Both the position numbers and the translations under genes were made by a program. Source: an uncultured Collinsella sp. (lineage in GTDB: Bacteria > Actinomycetota > Coriobacteriia > Coriobacteriales > Coriobacteriaceae). From it: 7,397 nt of DNA. The notes under the pieces were generated by a model. It made no database searches and had not been told where the DNA came from. It saw only the letters and a list, made by a program, of their open reading frames with translations. Where the stretch lies: positions 1-7,397 of the forward strand of contig CABQMF010000066.1 in the NCBI GenBank assembly GCA_902465265.1, read 5' to 3'. This document shows, in pieces, positions 1 to 7,003 of this stretch (its first letter is position 1; each line of letters begins with the position of its first letter).

Positions 1-30
1 GACGGCACCGAGCCGTGCGCTTGAATTGAG

Positions 31-62
31 AAGGGGGAGGCCTCGCGGCCTCCCCCTTTTTT
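31..62 (+). terminator. Intrinsic (Rho-independent) terminator of the upstream gene
   Basis: A perfect 12-bp stem (31-42 with 47-58, core GGGGGAGGCC) closes a TCGC tetraloop and runs directly into six T residues (57-62). This is the classic form of an intrinsic terminator read rightward. It separates the six-gene operon from whatever lies upstream. The upstream gene's stop codon is probably TGA at 22-24 or TGA at 27-29, depending on frame; the 1-30 stretch is too short to decide. Confidence 0.93.
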
Positions 63-108
63 GTTTATAGCCAGATCTAACAAACTCGCTGTGTTTTATG
101 ACCCTCGT

Positions 109-138
109 TTGTCGCATCTTCCATTAACGGGCTACAAT
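109..138 (+). promoter_or_regulatory. Probable sigma-70-type promoter of the acpS operon
   Basis: A good -10 box, TACAAT (133-138), lies 18 nt downstream of a partial -35 box, TTGTCG (109-114; consensus TTGACA). Transcription would start near 145, giving a 5' leader of only about 20-25 nt before the acpS start codon. The box lies in the AT-richer gap between the upstream terminator and acpS, and no comparable promoter was seen between the later genes, so it is likely the main promoter of the whole operon. No operator or riboswitch fold is evident in the 63-167 gap. Confidence 0.6.
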
Positions 139-157
139 AGCTTAGTCTGTGCAATAT

Positions 158-165
158 GGAGGTGA
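158..165 (+). promoter_or_regulatory. Shine-Dalgarno site that fixes the acpS start
   Basis: GGAGGTGA at 158-165 is a near-perfect anti-16S match. Its GGAGG core ends 5 nt before ATG at 168. An in-frame ATG at 156 lies upstream of or within this site, so it cannot use it; the start at 168 is preferred. Confidence 0.85.
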
Positions 166-167
166 AC

Positions 168-707
168 ATGGCTGAAGCTGGTATCGGCGTTGATATCGTC
201 GAGATTTCCCGCATGAAATCAATCCTTGAAAAGACGCCGTCGTTTGCTCGGCGTGTGTTTACCGAAGAAGAGTGCGCATATTGCGACGCTTCATCGCGTC
301 CTGCGGCGCACTATGCGAGTCGTTTTGCTTCTCGTGAAGCGGTTCTTAAGGCTCTTGGTACGGGCTTTAGTCAGGGCGTCGGCCGCAAAGACGTCTCGGT
401 AACGCGTGATAACCTCGGAAAGCCTAAAGCTGTGCTTTCTGGTCGAGCGCTCGAGATTGCTCAAGAGTTGGGTGTCGTTGAAGTTGCACTATCTATTACC
501 TTGACGGGCGATTTGGCCGTAGCCAATGCCATTGCGATCACCGAGGATGCTCGACCTAAGCCTAAGGAGGAAAAGGTGAGCATCAAGGAACGCGTTGCAC
601 AAACATTTAAAGATGCTCGCTCGGTTTTAGATGAGCTTGAGCAACTGCAAAATTCAGCTTTAACGGAGCACCTGGGCGATGCTTCGCGAGATACGCTAGG
701 AGCATAG
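168..707 (+). CDS. acpS: Holo-[acyl-carrier-protein] synthase with C-terminal extension
   Basis: This 179-aa protein should transfer 4'-phosphopantetheine from CoA to the serine of apo-acyl carrier protein, activating ACP for fatty acid synthesis in the cytoplasm. Residues 5-15 are GIGVDIVEISR, with Asp9 the expected Mg2+ ligand. Residues 50-66 hold the ASRFASREA...KALGTG signature, with Glu57 the second metal ligand and Lys61 conserved. NLGKP (82-86) and the closing strand SITLTGDLAVA (109-119) also fit AcpS. The usual family length is about 120-130 aa, so the enzyme ends near residue 127. The last ~50 residues are an extra charged segment, rich in Lys, Glu, Arg and Leu, likely helical and of unknown role. 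ATG at 168 is chosen because the Shine-Dalgarno site overlaps the alternative ATG at 156. The TAG stop directly abuts the nnr start codon. Function of the core is secure; that of the tail is not. Confidence 0.95.
   Translation: MAEAGIGVDIVEISRMKSILEKTPSFARRVFTEEECAYCDASSRPAAHYASRFASREAVLKALGTGFSQGVGRKDVSVTRDNLGKPKAVLSGRALEIAQELGVVEVALSITLTGDLAVANAIAITEDARPKPKEEKVSIKERVAQTFKDARSVLDELEQLQNSALTEHLGDASRDTLGA
564..578 (+). promoter_or_regulatory. Internal Shine-Dalgarno plus GTG start signal within acpS
   Basis: AAGGAGG at 564-570 is followed after 5 nt (AAAAG) by GTG at 576-578, in frame with acpS (codon 137). The strength and spacing equal those of genuine starts in this operon. Initiation here would give a 43-aa peptide ending at the acpS stop, made solely of the C-terminal extension. 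The bases also encode K-P-K-E-E-K-V of the full-length protein, so the site may be a chance product of a Lys/Glu-rich linker. Use as a start is inference. Confidence 0.4.
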
Positions 708-2324
708 ATGAAACCGGTTTTGAGTACCGAGGAAGTCGTTCGTCTCGAGGATATTATCGAACGCGAAGGAACTTCGAAGGCCGAGCTTATGGAACTGGCG
801 GGTGAGTTTGCTGCTACTGAAATTCTAAAACTCAATCCCGATCGCGTCCTTGTTCTGGTCGGTTTTGGCAACAACGGTGGCGACGGCTGGGTCGCGGCTG
901 ATATCTTGAGTCATAAGGGCGTTGACGTGGATATCGTGTCTCCGGTTGAGCCGGATGAGATTCCTGCCGCTCTGGCTCGCCATGTTGCCCGCCGTACTGC
1001 CGGTCGTGACGTACATGTGTGCGTCGGTCCCTCACGAGATGAGCTTGAGGTTTTGATCGATAAGGCCGACGTTGTTGTTGACGCTATTTTTGGTACCGGT
1101 TTCCACGGTGACCTGCGTGCACCGTTTTCCATCTGGATTCCGACAGTTAACGACTGCGCCGACCATGTGGTGTCCATCGATGTTCCTTCGGGTCTGAATG
1201 CCGAGACCGGTGTTGTCGACGACGACTGCATCCGTGCCGAGCGTACGGTCACGATGATCACGCCCAAGATTGGCCTCTACAGCGCTGATGGCCCAGAGTA
1301 CGCCGGTGATCTGGTGTGTGGTAGCCTCTATGATCGCCTAGATGAGGTTATCGATGATGTCGACCATGCCGCCGAGATTGTCGAGCCCGGTGACCTGGTG
1401 GATTTCTTTGCTCCGCTGCCCACGAATATCGATAAGTATTCTCGCGGTTCCGTCCTTATTGTTGCCGGCTCGGCGCAGTATCCTGGCGCTGCCATTATGG
1501 CCGCCAAGTCTGCTGCCCGCGCGGGTGCCGGCTATGTGGCTGTCGCGACGCCTGATGCGTGTGCCAATCTAATTCGTATGGCACTTCCCTCGATTCCGGT
1601 TTTTGCCATTCCGTCCGATTCCCGCGGCTCTTTTGGTGCCGCTGCCCGTATGACCGTGTGCGAGATTGCAAAGAAGTACAGCTGCGTACTGTGCGGTCCC
1701 GGCATGACGACGTCTGCCGGCGCCATGCAGGTGGTTTCGGGCTTGTTGGAGCTTGATGTGCCGCTGATCCTTGATGCCGATGCGCTCAACTGCCTTTCTA
1801 AGATTGCTATCGACGGTATCGATAGCAACCCTGAGATGTACCGCCGTGAGCAACCGCTCGTCATGACGCCGCACTATCGAGAGCTTTCGCGCTTGGTTGC
1901 CGGTGACGAGGTTAACGATCTGGGGACTGCAATCGCGGCCGCACAGAAGGTTGTCTGGGCTGCTGGCTCCGACAATCTCGTGGTTATTGCCAAGGGGCCG
2001 ACGACGGCTATCTGTGGCGTTGAGCGCGTGCTTTTGCCGCTCTCGGGTCCGGCGTCGTTGGCGACTGCCGGTTCGGGCGATGTTCTTGCGGGCATTTTGG
2101 CTGGCACACTGGCTACCATGCGTGATGAGATGGATCGCTGGGAGCTGCTGTATTCGTATGCCGTTGCGCTTCACAGTTACGCGGGTTTTGCCGCGGCGAC
2201 GGAGTATGGTGAGAAGAGTGTTATTGCGACCGATCTGATCGACTTGATCGGTCCTGCCATGGAATTGGCGGCAAAGGATGCACTCGATGATCTGGGAATC
2301 ATGGACGAAGGGTCGGATGACTAA
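708..2324 (+). CDS. nnr: Bifunctional NAD(P)H-hydrate epimerase / ADP-dependent NAD(P)H-hydrate dehydratase
   Basis: This 538-aa cytoplasmic enzyme should repair NADHX and NADPHX, the hydrated, inactive forms of the nicotinamide cofactors. The N-terminal half (about 1-220) is the YjeF_N-type epimerase that interconverts R and S hydrates: GNNGGDG at 54-60, DAIFGTG at 125-131 and DVPSG at 158-162. The C-terminal half (about 230-525) is the ribokinase-like dehydratase: KYSRGSVLIVAGS at 243-255, CGPGM at 329-333, LDADALN at 355-361, TPHYRE at 387-392, and GSGDVLAG at 456-463 with Asp459 the expected catalytic residue. The length is typical for the fused enzyme. AGGAG at 698-702, inside the end of acpS, sits 5 nt from the ATG, and the start codon follows the acpS stop with no gap, so translation is probably coupled. 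One oddity is TPHYRE where the family usually has TPHPGE. Confidence 0.95.
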   Translation: MKPVLSTEEVVRLEDIIEREGTSKAELMELAGEFAATEILKLNPDRVLVLVGFGNNGGDGWVAADILSHKGVDVDIVSPVEPDEIPAALARHVARRTAGRDVHVCVGPSRDELEVLIDKADVVVDAIFGTGFHGDLRAPFSIWIPTVNDCADHVVSIDVPSGLNAETGVVDDDCIRAERTVTMITPKIGLYSADGPEYAGDLVCGSLYDRLDEVIDDVDHAAEIVEPGDLVDFFAPLPTNIDKYSRGSVLIVAGSAQYPGAAIMAAKSAARAGAGYVAVATPDACANLIRMALPSIPVFAIPSDSRGSFGAAARMTVCEIAKKYSCVLCGPGMTTSAGAMQVVSGLLELDVPLILDADALNCLSKIAIDGIDSNPEMYRREQPLVMTPHYRELSRLVAGDEVNDLGTAIAAAQKVVWAAGSDNLVVIAKGPTTAICGVERVLLPLSGPASLATAGSGDVLAGILAGTLATMRDEMDRWELLYSYAVALHSYAGFAAATEYGEKSVIATDLIDLIGPAMELAAKDALDDLGIMDEGSDD

Positions 2325-2326
2325 TC

Positions 2327-3472
2327 ATGAATAAAGCCGATTTGACGCGCTGGTCCTGGGTTGAGATTGACCGAGGGGCGCTTCGCCGCAACACGAGGGC
2401 TTACAAGAACCTGCTCGATCCGCGTCAGCGACTGTGCTGCGTGGTCAAGGCCGATGCCTATGGCCATGGTGCCGTCGAGTGCGCCAAAATCATGTACTCG
2501 GCCGGAGCCGACATGTTCGCGGTGGCAACGGTCCACGAGGGTGTTGAGCTCCGACAGGGCGGGATCACGAAACCCATCCTCATCCTAAGCGAGCCGCCTA
2601 TCGAGGCCATTCCGACGTTGCTCGATTTCGATATCATGCCTTCGGTCTATACGTCCGATTTCGCCCTTGCCTATGGCGAGTGCGCTGTCGCGGCAGGCAA
2701 GGTGGGCAAGTACCATCTAGCCATCGAGACGGGTATGAACCGCATCGGTGTTCACTACACGCAGGTGCTCGACTTTGTTCGTGGCATTAGCTTCCATCGC
2801 GGTATCCAGTGTGATGGTGTATTTACGCACTTCGCCACGGCCGATGAACCTTCGGGTTGGGACTACAAACTGCAGTGCCAACGCTTTACCGAAGCCGTTC
2901 AAGCCATTAAGGACGCGGGTTTTGAGTGCGGCATCGTGCACTGTGCCAACACGCCGTCCTCGATGCTCGATCCCTCGATGCGTTTTGATATGATTCGCGC
3001 CGGCGTTGGCTTGTACGGCATGCAGCCATGCGAGCTGAGCGGCCGCGTGATGAAGCTCGATCCTGTTATGAGCGTCCATGCGCGCGTGACGCGTGTGGCG
3101 CATCCTGCGATGGGTGAGGGCGTGGGCTACGGTTTTACCTACCGCGTACCGCGCACACGCGTTCAGATTTGCACGCTGCCGATCGGTTATGCCGATGGTC
3201 TTTCGCGTACGCTCTCCAATCGTATGGACGTGCTGTATCGCGGTGAACGCATTCGTCAGGTGGGTAACATCTGCATGGACCAGTTTATGGTCGCCATCCA
3301 GTCCAATCCGGCGCATGAGATTCCCGAGGCCGAGTATGGCGACGAGATGATCATTGTCGGCCGCGATGGTGATGCCGAGATCACCATGGATGAGATGGCG
3401 CGCCTGCGTGGCACGATTAACTACGAGGTTGCTTGCGGCTTTGGCATGCGTCTCGACAAGGTCTACGTGTAG
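2327..3472 (+). CDS. alr: Alanine racemase (PLP-dependent)
   Basis: This 381-aa enzyme should interconvert L- and D-alanine in the cytoplasm, supplying D-Ala for peptidoglycan. The N-terminal TIM barrel holds VVKADAYGHG (39-48), where Lys41 should form the Schiff base with pyridoxal phosphate. GMNRIGV (136-142, Arg139) and IRAGVGLYG (223-231, Arg224) supply cofactor-contacting residues. The C-terminal beta domain holds GVGYG (265-269) with the second catalytic residue, Tyr268, and ICMDQ (315-319), which reaches the active site of the partner subunit in the family's dimers. Length is normal. The start codon is 2 nt after the nnr stop, with only a weak GGA at 2315-2317 as a ribosome site, so initiation probably relies on coupling with nnr. 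All key residues are intact. The broad-specificity racemase Bsr is a less likely alternative, as no signal peptide is seen. Confidence 0.95.
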   Translation: MNKADLTRWSWVEIDRGALRRNTRAYKNLLDPRQRLCCVVKADAYGHGAVECAKIMYSAGADMFAVATVHEGVELRQGGITKPILILSEPPIEAIPTLLDFDIMPSVYTSDFALAYGECAVAAGKVGKYHLAIETGMNRIGVHYTQVLDFVRGISFHRGIQCDGVFTHFATADEPSGWDYKLQCQRFTEAVQAIKDAGFECGIVHCANTPSSMLDPSMRFDMIRAGVGLYGMQPCELSGRVMKLDPVMSVHARVTRVAHPAMGEGVGYGFTYRVPRTRVQICTLPIGYADGLSRTLSNRMDVLYRGERIRQVGNICMDQFMVAIQSNPAHEIPEAEYGDEMIIVGRDGDAEITMDEMARLRGTINYEVACGFGMRLDKVYV

Positions 3473-3475
3473 GAG
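3471..3475 (+). promoter_or_regulatory. Shine-Dalgarno site that fixes the udg start
   Basis: AGGAG at 3471-3475 overlaps the last two bases of the alr stop codon and lies 5 nt before ATG 3481. The same frame stays open upstream into alr (back to an ATG at 3433) and has another ATG at 3490, but neither has such a site at the right distance. Confidence 0.8.
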
Positions 3476-3480
3476 CCACT

Positions 3481-4104
3481 ATGGGTGTCATGCACATCCC
3501 CGGACATAGTCATCAGGCGCCGCGCGAGGTCGCGCTCGAGGAGATTGAGGCTGTTTTAGGCGACTGCCATCTCTGCCAGCTCTATCAGTCGCGCCATAAC
3601 ATCGTGTTTGGCGTGGGAAACCCCCACGCCCGCGTAATGTTTATCGGCGAGGCGCCGGGGCGTAACGAGGATCTGCAAGGCGAACCGTTTGTGGGGGCGG
3701 CGGGCGAGGATCTCAACGGCATCCTGTCGCTGGCTGGCCTCAAGCGCGAGGACGTCTACATTGCCAACGTGCTCAAGTGTCGCCCACCGGGAAATCGCAA
3801 TCCTCTGCCCGAGGAAGTGCTGGCCTGTTCGCCGTTTTTGCGTGAGCAGATTCGAAGCATTTGGCCCGATATCATCGTGACGCTCGGTAACCCCGCGACG
3901 CACTTTGTGCTTAAGACCGAGATCGGCATCACCAAGCTGCGCGGCAGGTTCCATCAGATGGGGCATTTTGTGGTGATGCCCACGTTTCATCCGGCGGCGG
4001 CGCTGCGTAATCCGGCGTGGCAGGAGCTACTGGAGGAAGACTTTAAGATGCTGGGCGACTATCTGGAGCGTCATCCCGCGCCAGAGGGTGCCTCGGAACA
4101 ATAA
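3481..4104 (+). CDS. udg: Family 4 (type-4) uracil-DNA glycosylase, 4Fe-4S
   Basis: This 207-aa protein should remove uracil from DNA as the first step of base excision repair. Four cysteines fit the iron-sulphur cluster of family 4 UDGs: the pair C29-H-L-C32, then C100 (NVLKCRPPGNR) and C116. Active-site motif 1 is GEAPGRNED (56-64) and motif 3 is TFHPAAALRNP (168-178) with His170. The stretch LGNPAT (135-140) lies in the central strand. Length matches the family (about 190-220 aa). It starts 8 nt after alr and ends 9 nt before tsaE, so it is embedded in the operon. No family 1 Ung motif (GQDPYH) is present. The N-terminal ~20 residues are poorly conserved in appearance, and the C-terminal tail is short and acidic. 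The family assignment is strong; the gene name is the generic one. Confidence 0.93.
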   Translation: MGVMHIPGHSHQAPREVALEEIEAVLGDCHLCQLYQSRHNIVFGVGNPHARVMFIGEAPGRNEDLQGEPFVGAAGEDLNGILSLAGLKREDVYIANVLKCRPPGNRNPLPEEVLACSPFLREQIRSIWPDIIVTLGNPATHFVLKTEIGITKLRGRFHQMGHFVVMPTFHPAAALRNPAWQELLEEDFKMLGDYLERHPAPEGASEQ

Positions 4105-4113
4105 GGAGCATAT

Positions 4114-4620
4114 ATGTCCCTGGAGCGCCTGGGGGTAGGTATTTATAAAACGGCTTGCTCTGCCGATACGGAGCATTTTGGCGAGCTGGTTGCGCCGTGC
4201 CTGGAAGATGGTGATGTGCTGATCTTGACCGGCGGCTTGGGTGTGGGCAAAACCCACTTTACCAAGGGCGTTTCGCGTGGTCTGGGCGACGGCCATATGG
4301 TCACGAGCCCCACATTCGCACTCATGGCCGTTCATGATCAGGGGCGTATTCCGCTGTTCCACTTTGACCTGTACCGTCTGGAGCATGCTTACGAGCTCGA
4401 GGATACGGGCATTTTCGATGTACTGGGCTATGAGGGTGCCTGTCTGTTGGAGTGGGGCGAACAGTTCCAGGACGAACTGACGGACGAGTATCTTTCGGTA
4501 ACGCTTAAGCGTGATGAGAACGATAGCGACGTGCGAACGATAACGCTCGAGGCGCACGGCGAGCGCGCAGCGGAGCTTTCCGATTTGATTGATAAGGCTG
4601 TACAAGATGAGCTTGCATAA
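4114..4620 (+). CDS. tsaE: tRNA threonylcarbamoyladenosine biosynthesis ATPase TsaE
   Basis: This 168-aa P-loop ATPase is the energy-using partner of the TsaB-TsaD complex that places the t6A modification at A37 of ANN-decoding tRNAs. The Walker A motif is GGLGVGKT (40-47; usual form GxLGAGKT), with Lys46 and Thr47. SPTF (65-68) is the conserved switch segment, HFDLYRL (83-89) contains the Asp85 Walker B-like residue, and EWGE (113-116) is the family's C-terminal signature. Length is usual. The ribosome site TAAGGAG (4102-4108) overlaps the udg stop and is 5 nt from the ATG. The 3' end overlaps the tsaB-rimI-tsaD start by 14 nt in another frame, so the ATPase and the enzyme it serves are translated together. 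Confidence 0.95.
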   Translation: MSLERLGVGIYKTACSADTEHFGELVAPCLEDGDVLILTGGLGVGKTHFTKGVSRGLGDGHMVTSPTFALMAVHDQGRIPLFHFDLYRLEHAYELEDTGIFDVLGYEGACLLEWGEQFQDELTDEYLSVTLKRDENDSDVRTITLEAHGERAAELSDLIDKAVQDELA

Positions 4621-6991
4621 CGATTACGCGCTGGTGGTGGCGCTCGATACTTCGACCGATATGCTTGCCTGCGCGGCAAGCTGGATTGATGGGCAGACGG
4701 GCGAGGCGAAGCTGGTGAGTGGCGACCATATGTGCCGTCGCCATGCCAATGTGGAGCTTGTGAATACCGTCGACAGCGTGCTTGCTCAGGCCGGCATGGA
4801 CCGTGCTGACGTGGGCAGTTACGTCGTTGGTCGCGGTCCGGGTTCGTTTACCGGTGTGCGTATCGGCATTTCCACCGCCAAAGGCTTGGCACGCGGTGCC
4901 AACGTGCCGCTGCTGGGTGTGTCGACGCTCGATGCCTGCGCATGGACCGCGTGGAAGGCTGGCGTGCGTGGTAAGCTCGGCATTCTGGCCGATGCCATGC
5001 GCGGCGAGGTGTATCCGGCTTTGTATGTGCTGGGCGACGAGGGCCCCGAGCGTCAGTTTGAGCGCGAGCGCGTGGTCAAGGCTGCCGTAGCGCTTGATGA
5101 GTGGCGCCAAGCCGCGGACTGGGACCAGGTTAAGCTGACTGGCGACGGTCTCGTGCGCTATGGCAAGCTGCTGGGCGAGGATGAGGCCGCTCGCTGCGTA
5201 GAGCGCGGCTTGTGGTGGCCTTCGGGCGAGGGCCTCCTCCTTGCGCACGCCGCGGGTGATGGCGACCCGGCCCGCGTCCTACCGATCTATACGCGCCTTT
5301 CTGATGCCGAGGAAAACGAGCGCAAACGCCTCGGTCTATCCGAGAGCGCGCAGAGCGAAATTACGGGCGTCGCCGATGAGCTCGCCGGTCGCCATCTGCA
5401 ATTTCGCCCCATGGGTGCGGCGGACGCCGAGGGTGCGAGTGCGCTGGAGGCCGCCTGCTTTGAAGGCGTTGGGCACGAGGCGTGGACGCCGGGCATGTTC
5501 CTGTCCGAGTTGGGCGAGGATGTTGCGGTGCCGCGCAGCTGGTGGGTGGCGCACGATGACGGTCAGCTGTTGGGGCTTGCCGGTGGCATGGTCGTAGACG
5601 GTGACGTGCAGATTCTGGATGTTGCCGTCGACCCGGCACATCGCCGCGAGGGCATTGCCCGCAAGCTGCTGTCGCACGTGAGCTACGATGCCCAGATGCT
5701 CGGCTGCACGACCGCCTCGCTCGAGGTTGAGGATGGCAACGAGGGCGCTATTGCGCTCTATGCCTCCCTTGGCTTTACCGAGGCGGGCCGCCGCCGTGGT
5801 TACTACGGTGCTGGCAAAGATGCCATCGTCATGACGGCGCCGCTGCCCTTGGTGCTCCCGGTTGACAACGCTTCGCCCGAGCCGACGGCGGCTGAGCAGC
5901 GTGTATGGCCGCTACCTGCACCTGAGCGAACCGTTGAGGAGCGCGCCGAAATTGAGCGCCGTCGCCTGGTGCTTGCCATCGAGAGCTCGTGCGATGAGAC
6001 GGCTGTGGCGATTATCGATGCGGACGGTAATATGCTGGCCAATCAGGTTTCGACGCAGATCGATTTTCATGCCCGTTTTGGCGGCGTAGTGCCCGAGATC
6101 GCTTCGCGCAAGCACGTTGAGGTTATCGTGAGCGTTGTGGACGCGGCGCTCGAGGATGCCGCAGCATCGCTTGGTCTTGAGGGCGGGGCCATCGCGCCGA
6201 ACGAACTCGCAGCTGTTGGCGTGACACAGGGTCCGGGCCTGGTGGGTGCTCTGGTGGTGGGCGTCGCCTTCGCCAAGGGCTTTGCCTATGCCGCCGGTAA
6301 ACCGCTCGTGTGCGTCAACCATCTGGAGGGTCATCTGTTCGCCAACCTGCTGGCGCAGCCCGATCTCAAGCCGCCGTTTATCTTCACGCTCGTCTCGGGC
6401 GGTCATACCATGCTTGTTCACGTCAAGGCATGGGGCGACTACGAGGTGCTCGGCGAGACGCTCGACGACGCCGTGGGTGAGGCCTTCGACAAGGTGGCCA
6501 AGGCGCTGGGCCTGGGCTATCCCGGCGGCCCCATCATTTCCAAACTGGCCGAGACGGGCAATCCCCGCGCGATTGACTTCCCCCGTGCGCTCAATAGTAG
6601 GGGAGATTATCGATTCTCGCTTTCGGGCCTTAAGACGGCCGTGACGCTCTACATTGAGCAGGAGACCAAAGCCGGGCGTACGATTCATCTGCCCGACCTG
6701 GCGGCTTCGTTTGAGGCTGCGGTCTTTGACGTTCAGTACAAGAAGGCCAAGAACGCGCTGCACGCCACCGGATGCAAGGAATACTGCATAGGCGGCGGCG
6801 TCTCGGCTAATCCGCATCTGCGCGAGATGATGATCAAGAAGCTCGGGCGCCAGGGTATCCGCGTGACGGTGCCGCCTCTCTCGGCATGCACCGACAACGC
6901 CGCCATGATCGCGGAGGTCGCCCGCCGTAAATTCGACCGAGGAGAAATCTCGCCGTTCGACGTCGACGCCGATCCGAACATGACGCTGTAG
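4607..6991 (+). CDS. tsaD: TsaB-RimI-TsaD fusion: t6A synthesis subunits joined by an N-acetyltransferase
   Basis: This 794-aa protein joins three usually separate proteins. Residues 1-~235 are TsaB, the dimerisation subunit (VALDTS at 11-16; GRGPGSFTGVRIG at 75-87). Residues ~263-412 are RimI, a GNAT acetyltransferase that in E. coli acetylates the N-terminus of ribosomal protein S18: acetyl-CoA loop around RREGIA (346-351), LEV at 372-374 and LY at 384-385 containing Glu373 and Tyr385, equivalent to E. coli RimI Glu103 and Tyr115, then RRGYY (396-400). After a charged, Pro/Glu-rich linker (~413-453) comes full-length TsaD (454-794), which transfers threonylcarbamoyl to A37 of tRNA: ESSCDETAVAI (459-469), metal ligands His572 and His576 (NHLEGH), SGGHT (597-601), SGLK (673-676), GGGVSAN (729-735) and Asp763 (CTDNAA). 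All three active sites look intact. ATG 4607 is chosen over an upstream in-frame TTG (4589) because TsaB normally begins a few residues before VALDTS. No ribosome-binding site is strong (AAGG, 4594-4597), which suggests coupling to tsaE. Confidence 0.95.
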   Translation: MSLHNDYALVVALDTSTDMLACAASWIDGQTGEAKLVSGDHMCRRHANVELVNTVDSVLAQAGMDRADVGSYVVGRGPGSFTGVRIGISTAKGLARGANVPLLGVSTLDACAWTAWKAGVRGKLGILADAMRGEVYPALYVLGDEGPERQFERERVVKAAVALDEWRQAADWDQVKLTGDGLVRYGKLLGEDEAARCVERGLWWPSGEGLLLAHAAGDGDPARVLPIYTRLSDAEENERKRLGLSESAQSEITGVADELAGRHLQFRPMGAADAEGASALEAACFEGVGHEAWTPGMFLSELGEDVAVPRSWWVAHDDGQLLGLAGGMVVDGDVQILDVAVDPAHRREGIARKLLSHVSYDAQMLGCTTASLEVEDGNEGAIALYASLGFTEAGRRRGYYGAGKDAIVMTAPLPLVLPVDNASPEPTAAEQRVWPLPAPERTVEERAEIERRRLVLAIESSCDETAVAIIDADGNMLANQVSTQIDFHARFGGVVPEIASRKHVEVIVSVVDAALEDAAASLGLEGGAIAPNELAAVGVTQGPGLVGALVVGVAFAKGFAYAAGKPLVCVNHLEGHLFANLLAQPDLKPPFIFTLVSGGHTMLVHVKAWGDYEVLGETLDDAVGEAFDKVAKALGLGYPGGPIISKLAETGNPRAIDFPRALNSRGDYRFSLSGLKTAVTLYIEQETKAGRTIHLPDLAASFEAAVFDVQYKKAKNALHATGCKEYCIGGGVSANPHLREMMIKKLGRQGIRVTVPPLSACTDNAAMIAEVARRKFDRGEISPFDVDADPNMTL

Positions 6992-7003
6992 TCGTACGGG
7001 TGT

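Noticed and set aside
1..29. C-terminal end of an upstream gene
   Set aside because: Two frames give stops just before the terminator (22-24 and 27-29). Seven or eight codons are too few to identify a product or choose a frame, so no feature was called.
156..167. Earlier in-frame ATG start for acpS at 156
   Set aside because: The strong ribosome binding site GGAGGTGA lies on top of these codons and is properly spaced only for ATG 168.
63..167. Riboswitch or leader RNA before acpS
   Set aside because: The predicted transcript start leaves only about 20 nt of leader, and no stable fold was seen.
1569..2174. Long minus-strand frames opposite nnr, alr, tsaE/tsaB and tsaD
   Set aside because: They are shadows of GC-rich genes with clear family motifs on the + strand and show no domains or ribosome sites of their own.
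3433..3480. Start of the uracil-DNA glycosylase gene inside alr
   Set aside because: It would overlap the conserved end of alr; AGGAG at 3471-3475 is correctly spaced for ATG 3481, and the added residues do not resemble the family.
4589..4606. TTG start for the TsaB-RimI-TsaD fusion
   Set aside because: It adds six residues before the normal TsaB N-terminus and has no ribosome site; ATG 4607 fits the family.
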